From positions 1 to 5,218 of the forward strand of contig CALLZQ010000145.1 in NCBI GenBank assembly GCA_937858255.1: a DNA stretch of 5,218 bases. The letters run 5' to 3'. Below the pieces are notes generated by a model, which was not told the DNA's origin, ran no database searches, and worked only from the letters and a program-made list of their open reading frames with translations. Numbering within the stretch: position 1 is the first letter of the stretch; each line of letters opens with the position of its first letter. Shown here in pieces: positions 1 through 5,218 of this stretch. Source of the stretch: an uncultured Tabrizicola sp. GTDB lineage: Bacteria; Pseudomonadota; Alphaproteobacteria; Rhodobacterales; Rhodobacteraceae. A program made the translations under genes and the position numbers.

Positions 1-126
1 CTCCCAAAGCCCGGTCCATACGTTGCCACGGAACAGCACGCTCGGCTGGAACACGAACACGAACAGCACCAGGTAGGCGATCCAGCCGATCTTGATGCCC
101 TGCCAGCCGGTGCTCCAGAAATCGGC
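1..126 (-). CDS. TRAP-transporter fused permease, internal/C-terminal fragment
   Basis: This stretch is read in frame with the tex start at 423 and stays open to the window edge. Seen: about 42 residues beginning FWSTGW, with a strongly hydrophobic segment (IGWIAYLVLFVFVFQPSVLF) followed by RGNVW. Nothing like this occurs in Tex, which is a soluble RNA-binding protein. Family knowledge: fused 4TM/12TM TRAP permeases carry near their C-terminus a segment of the type 'small residues, then TG, K-x-G, hydrophobic helix ending in F-x-F/Y-x-P-x-L-L', and this fits well. Such permeases move organic acids across the inner membrane with a periplasmic binding protein. Only part of one membrane region is visible, and the gene continues beyond position 1. 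Its 5' part is absent and replaced by tex. Another multi-spanning transporter is possible; that it is a membrane segment is near certain, the TRAP assignment is moderate. Confidence 0.55.
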
Positions 127-145
127 CTTGGCGATGCTGGCGGCC
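119..145. other. Putative chimeric junction tex / TRAP-type permease
   Basis: On the minus strand, codons for A-A-S-I-A-K-A-D sit at the boundary between recognisable Tex sequence (above about 145) and a transporter membrane segment (below about 120). An alanine/serine-rich string of this kind would suit both proteins: Tex after KLTDDL, and the loop preceding the last helices of TRAP permeases. The join may therefore lie in a short shared stretch. The exact breakpoint cannot be fixed without the two parent sequences. Inferred as an assembly or cloning chimera; a real deletion/fusion is the alternative. Confidence 0.7.
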
Positions 146-423
146 AGATCGTCGGTCAGCTTGCCCTGTTCGGTGATCGAGCCAATGATGGCCGCGCGCC
201 GCGCCTCCATCTCGCGCAGATAGGTCAGCCGTTCGGCCAGATTGCGCAACTGGCTGTCATCAAGGCCCCCCGTCGCCTCTTTGCGGTAGCGCGCGACAAA
301 GGGCACCGTCGCCCCCTCATCCAACAGCGCGACCGCCGCCGCGACCTGACCGGCGCCGGCCCCGATTTCACTGGCGATGGTCTGGGCGATACGGCGGGCG
401 ATTTCGGCGGATTCGGCGGGCAT
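127..423 (-). CDS. tex: Tex transcription accessory protein, N-terminal fragment
   Basis: Tex is a cytoplasmic nucleic-acid-binding protein of about 750-780 residues with an N-terminal helical region, a YqgF-like domain, helix-hairpin-helix motifs and a C-terminal S1 domain. Here only about 98 residues are present from the ATG at 423. Diagnostic stretches are IARRIAQTIASEIGA, VALLDEGATVPFVARYRKE, TGGLDDSQLRNL, ERLTYLREMEARR and ITEQGKLTDDL, the signature order of the Tex N-terminus. A Shine-Dalgarno GGAAGA lies 4 bases before the ATG, so this start is well supported. After LAASIAKAD the expected Tex continuation (an LEDLYLPYKPKRRTKA-type stretch) is missing and a transporter-like hydrophobic helix follows in the same frame. 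The upstream gene (486-941) is on the same strand, 62 bases away. The fragment alone could not be a functional Tex; truncation by a chimeric join is more likely than a real fusion. Confidence 0.85.
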
Positions 424-485
424 CTGGTCTTCCAATTGTCAGTCGGGAAGGGGACCATAGCCGCGCGAGCCGGCAAGGAAAAGGG

Positions 486-941
486 TCAGCAGAGCCCGTC
501 CAGCGCGCCAAGGGCGATGCGGCGCGCCTCTGCCTCGGGGCGGAGGGCGAGCAATTCGAGCCGCGAAAGGGCAAAGGACAACCGCGCCCTCGGCGGCGCG
601 TCCGCGTCTTGCAGCCGGCGTAACGCCTGCGCCGCGATCTTGGCGGCGGCCGGTTCGGCAAGGCCCGCGATGGCACGCAGCGCCGCCTCGGCCCGGGTCA
701 GCGCGGCGGCATGGCGATAGGTCTCACGTGCGGTGCGGTCCGGCGGCGGCGGGCGGGGGTCGGCGCCCTTGCGCGCGGGGGGCTGGGTTTTGGGGCGGGG
801 GCTAAGGCTCTGCCCCCGGGGGGTCCGAGGCCCAGCGACACCCGCCACCACCGGTGAGGGTGCCGGCAACAGCGCCAGCAGCGCCACCAGCAGAAACAGG
901 CAAAACAGCGCGCCTGCGACAAAGATCAGGACTTCGGCCAT
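486..941 (-). CDS. Hypothetical membrane-anchored protein with Pro-rich linker
   Basis: I do not recognise this 151-residue protein. Three parts are visible: an N-terminal hydrophobic helix at about residues 4-26 (leucine, alanine and phenylalanine rich, with one cysteine at 14) that looks like a single membrane anchor; a proline/arginine-rich linker at about 27-70 including a PPPP run; and an alanine/leucine/arginine-rich region at about 71-150 that should form helices. The start at 941 is chosen over an in-frame ATG at 980 because GAGGAA lies 5 bases upstream and the hydrophobic helix then starts at residue 4. Codon third positions are strongly GC, as in the neighbours, and the frame ends in TGA, supporting a real gene. 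It lies on the same strand between the lactonase gene (95-base gap) and tex (62-base gap). A signal-anchored protein with the helical part in the periplasm, or with the opposite topology, are both possible. It has no catalytic motif that I can see. Confidence 0.65.
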   Translation of the reverse strand: MAEVLIFVAGALFCLFLLVALLALLPAPSPVVAGVAGPRTPRGQSLSPRPKTQPPARKGADPRPPPPDRTARETYRHAAALTRAEAALRAIAGLAEPAAAKIAAQALRRLQDADAPPRARLSFALSRLELLALRPEAEARRIALGALDGLC

Positions 942-946
942 GGCGA

Positions 947-952
947 TTCCTC
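947..952 (-). promoter_or_regulatory. Shine-Dalgarno GAGGAA deciding the start at 941
   Basis: On the minus strand GAGGAA is followed by five bases (TCGCC) and then the ATG at 941. The longer in-frame ATG at 980 has no comparable site, so 941 is the preferred start of the hypothetical membrane protein. Confidence 0.6.
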
Positions 953-1011
953 GCGGCGGATGGGGCAGAACACCCGCCATTCGACGATAACCACAGGTAA
1001 AAGGGATGGAT

Positions 1012-1031
1012 ATACATCTATTCGGATGTAT
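1012..1031. repeat. Perfect inverted repeat after the catabolic operon
   Basis: ATACATC and GATGTAT form perfect 7-base arms around a 6-base centre (TATTCG). The element begins five bases past the stop codon of the lactonase gene (1037) and lies about 70 bases before the start of the next minus-strand gene (941). On the minus strand the downstream sequence is ATATCCATCCCTTTTACC, so there is a T-run, but only after about ten bases. The stem is AT-rich for this genome. It may be a weak transcription terminator for the operon or an operator for the downstream gene; the sequence alone does not decide. Confidence 0.4.
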
Positions 1032-1036
1032 CGCCG

Positions 1037-1873
1037 TCAGAGCCGGTAGACCGCCCGCGCTGTCCCCTCACCAATCCGCGCCTGTTCATCGGCGCAAAGC
1101 CCGGACAGTAATGCCCGCGTTAGGGCGAGCCAGTCCGGCAGGCAGGAATGCAGGTCCACCACCGGCCAGCCCCCGCCCCAGAGCATACGCGCGGGGCCAA
1201 AACACGCCAGCACATGATCGACATAGGGCCGCAGGGTTGCAAGGCTGACCCCGCCCGGCGCGCAATTGGTGGGGATGCCAGAGAATTTGATATAAGTGTT
1301 CGGCAGTGCCGCCAACCGCCTTAGGCTGACTGCCCAAGGCTCAAAGGCCCCCGCCGCAATATCCGGGTTGCCGCAATGGTCCAGCACAAAGACCTGATCG
1401 GGGCAGGCGCGGATCAGGGCCTCGGCCAGATCGTGCTGGCGGGCAAACATGCAGAGGTCAAAGGGCAGGCCCCGCGCCCCGATCTGCCGCAGGTTGCGGC
1501 GAAAAACCTCGGTTTGCGACAGGCCGTCATCCACCACATGCAAGACCCGGCGAAAGCCGAGGGTGCCCAGCGTCGCCGCCTCATCCAGCCAATCCTCAAA
1601 GCCCGCCTCGACCTCGGGCCGGCAGGAGGCGATCTGGCCCAGCATCCCGTTCTGGCCGTCCAGCCCGGCCACAAGGCGCGCCTCGGGGCGGTAACCGGCG
1701 TCACCCACCGCCGTCTCCATAAAGACGGTGCCGATGCCCCCGCGCCCCGCTGTCAGCCCGGCATAATCTGCCGGGCTGAAATCGGGCCCCGCCAGCGCCG
1801 GCAGCGTCTGGGCCCAAGCATAGCCGAGATGCGCCCGCAGGATCAGATGCTGGTGGGTGTCGATCAGGCGCAT
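1037..1873 (-). CDS. Amidohydrolase-family sugar lactonase (L-fuconolactonase-like, COG3618)
   Basis: The predicted role is hydrolysis of an aldonolactone such as L-fucono-lactone to the open acid, in the cytoplasm. The protein has 278 residues, normal for the COG3618/LigI branch of the amidohydrolase TIM-barrel superfamily. Visible motifs in barrel order: IDTHQHL at residues 4-10 (strand 1 H-x-H), LHVVDDG at 111-117, FVLDHCGNP at 162-170 with H166, YIKFSGI at 194-200, and LWGGGWPVVD at 231-240. In the family the last motif normally reads GSDWP with a catalytic aspartate; here that position is G235. The ATG at 1873 follows the FAH-family stop with a 2-base gap (TGACCATG) and has no clear Shine-Dalgarno, which suggests translational coupling. 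It is the last gene of the operon; a 7-base inverted repeat follows the stop. Family assignment is firm; the substrate is inferred from neighbours and could be another sugar lactone. Confidence 0.82.
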   Translation of the reverse strand: MRLIDTHQHLILRAHLGYAWAQTLPALAGPDFSPADYAGLTAGRGGIGTVFMETAVGDAGYRPEARLVAGLDGQNGMLGQIASCRPEVEAGFEDWLDEAATLGTLGFRRVLHVVDDGLSQTEVFRRNLRQIGARGLPFDLCMFARQHDLAEALIRACPDQVFVLDHCGNPDIAAGAFEPWAVSLRRLAALPNTYIKFSGIPTNCAPGGVSLATLRPYVDHVLACFGPARMLWGGGWPVVDLHSCLPDWLALTRALLSGLCADEQARIGEGTARAVYRL

Positions 1874-1875
1874 GG

Positions 1876-2718
1876 TCAGTCGGCGATCACATCCTGGCGC
1901 TGCTGGCCCAGCCCCTCGATCCCCAGTTCGACCACCTCACCCGCGCGCAGGTAACGCGGCGGCTTCATGCCCATGCCCACACCGGGCGGGGTGCCGGTCG
2001 AGATTACATCGCCCGGATGCAGGGTCATGAATTGCGAGAGGTAGCTGACGACATGGGCCACGCCATAGACCATTGTGCGGGTCGAGCCGTTCTGCATGGT
2101 CTGGCCGTTCACGGTCAGCCACATCGACAGGTTCTGCGGATCGGCCACCTCATCCCGCGTGACCAGCCACGGGCCGATCTGGCCAAAGTTGTCGCAGCTC
2201 TTGCCCTTGGTCCACTGGCCGGCGCGCTCGGTCTGAAAGGCGCGCTCGGACACGTCATTGCTGACGCAATAGCCGGCGACATGGTTCATCGCCTCGGATT
2301 GAGAGACATATTTGGCGCGGGTGCCGATGATGACGCCCAACTCCACCTCCCAATCGGTCTTTTCCGAGCCGCGCGGGATGATGATCGGGTCATTCGGCCC
2401 GCAGATGGCGCTGGTCGCCTTCATGAAGATCACCGGTTCGGGCGGAACGGCCATGCCGCTTTCCGCCGCGTGGTCGGCGTAGTTCAGGCCGATACAGATG
2501 AACTTGCCCGTACCCGCAACGCAGGCCCCCAGCCGGGTATCCGCCGGGACGACGGGCAGGCGATCGGCCTCTATGCCACGCACGGCCGACAGGCCGGCAT
2601 CCGACAGGACCGCGCCGCCGATATCGGGGACGATGCCGGTCAGATCGCGGATCGTACCGTCGGCATGCAACAGGCCGGGGCGTTCGGCCCCGCGCGGGCC
2701 ATGGCGAAGAAGTTTCAT
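1876..2718 (-). CDS. FAH-family 2,4-diketo-3-deoxy-sugar-acid hydrolase
   Basis: This is a 280-residue member of the fumarylacetoacetate hydrolase family, often mislabelled ureidoglycolate lyase. The predicted reaction is cleavage of 2,4-diketo-3-deoxy-L-fuconate (or a related C6 acid) to pyruvate and L-lactate. Seen: a short N-terminal domain starting MKLLRHGPRG and ending near residue 68, then the catalytic fold with FICIGLNYADHAAE (73-86), IFMKATSAICGPND (97-110), the metal-site string DWEVELGVIIG (122-132; E124 and E126), NDVSER (154-159; D155), KGKSCDNFG-x-IGPW (171-184), and STGTPPGVGMG (240-250). The length is typical. The start at 2718 has AAAGGA six bases upstream, directly after the dehydrogenase stop, a gap of 11 bases. 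Its place between a keto-deoxy-sugar-acid dehydrogenase and a lactonase matches diketo-hydrolase pathways for fucose and rhamnose. Family is certain; the exact sugar stereochemistry is inferred. Confidence 0.88.
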   Translation of the reverse strand: MKLLRHGPRGAERPGLLHADGTIRDLTGIVPDIGGAVLSDAGLSAVRGIEADRLPVVPADTRLGACVAGTGKFICIGLNYADHAAESGMAVPPEPVIFMKATSAICGPNDPIIIPRGSEKTDWEVELGVIIGTRAKYVSQSEAMNHVAGYCVSNDVSERAFQTERAGQWTKGKSCDNFGQIGPWLVTRDEVADPQNLSMWLTVNGQTMQNGSTRTMVYGVAHVVSYLSQFMTLHPGDVISTGTPPGVGMGMKPPRYLRAGEVVELGIEGLGQQRQDVIAD

Positions 2719-2724
2719 CAGGGG

Positions 2725-2729
2725 TCCTT

Positions 2730-2730
<1 letters not shown>
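2725..2730 (-). promoter_or_regulatory. Shine-Dalgarno AAAGGA of the FAH-family gene
   Basis: The minus-strand sequence TGAAAGGACCCCTGATG packs the dehydrogenase stop, an AAAGGA ribosome site and the next start into 17 bases. The six-base spacer supports the start at 2718 and tight translational linkage between the two genes. Confidence 0.7.
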
Positions 2731-4303
<1,573 letters not shown>

Positions 4304-4321
<18 letters not shown>

Positions 4322-4837
4322 TCGGATGCGGCGGCGGTCACCCGCTGTGCCGAAACCACCAAGATCCGCTTCCGCGATCCGGGGGACGGCGGCGAAACCC
4401 GGGTCATCGTCAACAGCCACGATGCCACCGACGAATTGCGCACGGAAACGGCCGCTGCGGCGGCCTCGGCCATTGCCGCAATTCCCGGTGTGCGGGCGGC
4501 CTTGCTGGACAAGCAACGAGGCTTCCGGCGCACGCCTGGGCTGGTGGCGGACGGGCGCGACATGGGTACGGTCATATTCCCGGACGCGGCCTTCAAGGTA
4601 TTCCTTACCGCAAGCGCCGAGGAAAGGGCGAAAAGGCGCTATAAGCAGTTGAAGGATAAGGGGTTGAATGTTACCCTTGCCGCCCTTTTGCGCGAGATCC
4701 AGGCGCGCGACGAGCGGGATGCAGCGAGAAAAGTCGCTCCTCTCCGCCCAGCACGGGACGCCCTGACCATCGATACCACCGGTATTCCGGTTGCTGGCGT
4801 TGTTGCTGCGGTGCTTTCGGTGGTTCGTCCCGCCTGA
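4304..4837 (+). CDS. cmk: Cytidylate kinase, 5' truncated
   Basis: Cmk phosphorylates CMP and dCMP with ATP in the cytoplasm and is essential or nearly so in most bacteria. The visible 177 residues start at A-A-G-LDLSD and include [13 protein letters not shown], the conserved [57 protein letters not shown] and TIDTTGI, then TGA at 4835. Full-length bacterial Cmk is about 225-230 residues, so about 50 N-terminal residues are absent, including the GPSGSGKGT P-loop and the LDSGALYR segment; the fragment cannot be active. The wording ([22 protein letters not shown]) resembles Xanthomonadales most, from memory. The order cmk then rpsA is classical in proteobacteria, so the right-hand side is a natural neighbourhood. 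Upstream, instead of the P-loop region, lies an unrelated dehydratase gene in the opposite direction. The last third uses more T-ending codons (GTT, GCT, CTT, ATT) than the operon to its left. Confidence 0.92.
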
Positions 4838-4859
4838 TTGCGTGCAAGAGGGAAACGGT

Positions 4860-4882
4860 CCGGTGCCCATGGTGGGTGCCGG
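4860..4882 (+). terminator. Hairpin between cmk and rpsA (terminator-like or leader structure)
   Basis: CCGGTGCCCA at 4860-4869 can pair with TGGGTGCCGG at 4873-4882, a 10-pair stem with two G-U wobbles and a three-base loop. It begins 22 bases past the cmk stop and is followed by only three T residues before CAATC. The position suits an intrinsic terminator or attenuator for cmk, or part of the rpsA leader. The short T-run makes a strong terminator uncertain. Confidence 0.4.
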
Positions 4883-4984
4883 TTTCAATCATGGCATGTA
4901 GCCGCATGCCCCTGACAGGTGGATCGCAATCCCCGCGTGGTTGCCAAGGCATCACGTGTGGTTGTCGCTCCGTTGTCTTTCACT

Positions 4985-4988
4985 GGAA
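4985..4988 (+). promoter_or_regulatory. Shine-Dalgarno GGAA for rpsA
   Basis: GGAA at 4985-4988 stands seven bases (eight from GGA) before the ATG at 4996. The second in-frame ATG at 5020 (MTESFAE) has no purine-rich site before it, so 4996 is preferred, although many relatives begin at the MTESFAE methionine. An out-of-frame ATG at 5000 opens only a two-codon frame. Confidence 0.5.
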
Positions 4989-4995
4989 TCACTCA

Positions 4996-5218
4996 ATGAA
5001 TGCTGTAGCCGAAACCGCGATGACCGAAAGCTTTGCCGAAATGTTCGAGCGGAGCCAATCCATCGCCAACCTCAAGCCGGGATCGATCGTTCTTGGCACC
5101 GTTGTGGAAATCCGTTCCGACGTCGTCGTCATCAATGCCGGACTCAAGTCCGAAGGCATTGTCCCGATCGAACAGTTCCGCACCGAGATGGTGGCGACCC
5201 GCAAGGAACTGCGCGACG
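4996..5218 (+). CDS. rpsA: 30S ribosomal protein S1, N-terminal part
   Basis: S1 binds mRNA on the 30S subunit and helps initiation; the full protein has about 555-565 residues and six S1 domains. Here the first 62 residues are clear: an MNAVAETA lead, MTESFAEMFERSQ, then the first S1 domain with LKPGSIVLGTVVEIRSDVVVINAGLKSEGIVP and IEQFR. The motif NAGLKSEG is diagnostic. The MTESFAE start and VPIEQF ending are gammaproteobacterial in style, close to Xanthomonadales from memory. It follows cmk in the same direction after 158 bases. Residues 63-74 (TEMVATRKELRD) do not look like S1, where a stretch with a conserved glycine-glutamate leading to VGD is expected; from about 5182 the frame may belong to another gene. 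The 3' end lies outside the window. Confidence 0.88.
   Translation, partial: MNAVAETAMTESFAEMFERSQSIANLKPGSIVLGTVVEIRSDVVVINAGLKSEGIVPIEQFRTEMVATRKELRD
5182..5218 (+). other. Possible third junction inside the S1 reading frame
   Basis: After IEQFR (ending 5181) the frame stays open but encodes TEMVATRKELRD, a charged helical sequence that does not match the S1 domain at this place as I remember it. The 37 bases to the window end are too few to identify another protein. A divergent S1 is possible; I cannot tell with certainty. Confidence 0.35.

Noticed and set aside
1..423. Tex-transporter fusion as a new RNA-linked membrane system
   Set aside because: The switch occurs in the middle of conserved regions of both families, the window has another clear join, and the transporter part lacks its own N-terminal helices. 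A chimera is the simpler explanation.
1376..1954. 192-residue plus-strand open frame opposite the lactonase
   Set aside because: It overlaps a well-supported lactonase on the other strand, and no domain or ribosome site supports it.
4322..4888. Minus-strand extension of the dehydratase frame to an ATG at 4888
   Set aside because: It is antisense to cmk and to the cmk-rpsA spacer, is rich in R/G/P, and has no match to the UxaA N-terminal region. It does not supply the missing part of the dehydratase.
4893..4910. Inverted repeat GGCATG / CATGCC with a 6-base loop upstream of rpsA
   Set aside because: Six-base arms are common by chance in GC-rich DNA and no T-run or known site follows; it is not strong enough for its own feature.

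Overview
The window is GC-rich bacterial DNA, but it does not read as one intact chromosome segment. Positions about 145 to 4300 look like an alphaproteobacterium of Rhodobacteraceae type, judged from protein character and dense, tightly packed minus-strand genes. Positions about 4320 to 5181 carry a cytidylate kinase and a ribosomal protein S1 that look gammaproteobacterial, most like Xanthomonadales. The taxonomic placement is from memory of the families and was not computed.

Layout: (i) 1-423, minus strand, one open frame encodes the first roughly 98 residues of the RNA-binding protein Tex, running in frame into a membrane segment resembling the C-terminal part of a fused TRAP-transporter permease; the tex body is missing. 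(ii) 486-941, minus, a small membrane-anchored protein with a proline-rich linker, function unknown. (iii) 1037-4321, minus, a compact four-gene catabolic operon transcribed in the order UxaA/altronate-type dehydratase (5' end missing), BDH2-type short-chain dehydrogenase, fumarylacetoacetate-hydrolase-family enzyme, amidohydrolase-family lactonase. (iv) about 4304-4837, plus, cytidylate kinase lacking its first roughly 50 residues including the ATP-binding P-loop. (v) 4996 to the end, plus, the start of rpsA after a 158-base spacer containing a strong hairpin.

Function: the four operon enzymes fit the non-phosphorylative 'diketo-hydrolase' route for L-fucose or a closely related sugar. The lactonase opens the aldonolactone, the dehydratase makes the 2-keto-3-deoxy acid, the SDR oxidises C4, and the FAH-family enzyme cleaves the 2,4-diketo acid to pyruvate plus lactate (or glycolate or a similar product). 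The first sugar dehydrogenase, transporter and regulator are not in the window. The UxaA-type dehydratase favours fuconate, galactonate or arabinonate over rhamnonate, whose usual dehydratase is of the enolase superfamily.

Most striking: two places (about 119-145 and about 4301-4322), and possibly a third (after 5181), where one conserved protein stops mid-domain and an unrelated one begins mid-domain with no gap. At the cmk junction two truncated genes meet on opposite strands and appear to come from different bacterial classes. The simplest explanation is a chimeric assembly joined through short shared sequence, not a novel fusion gene. I found no convincing new biological system; the operon is a good but recognisable catabolic cluster.
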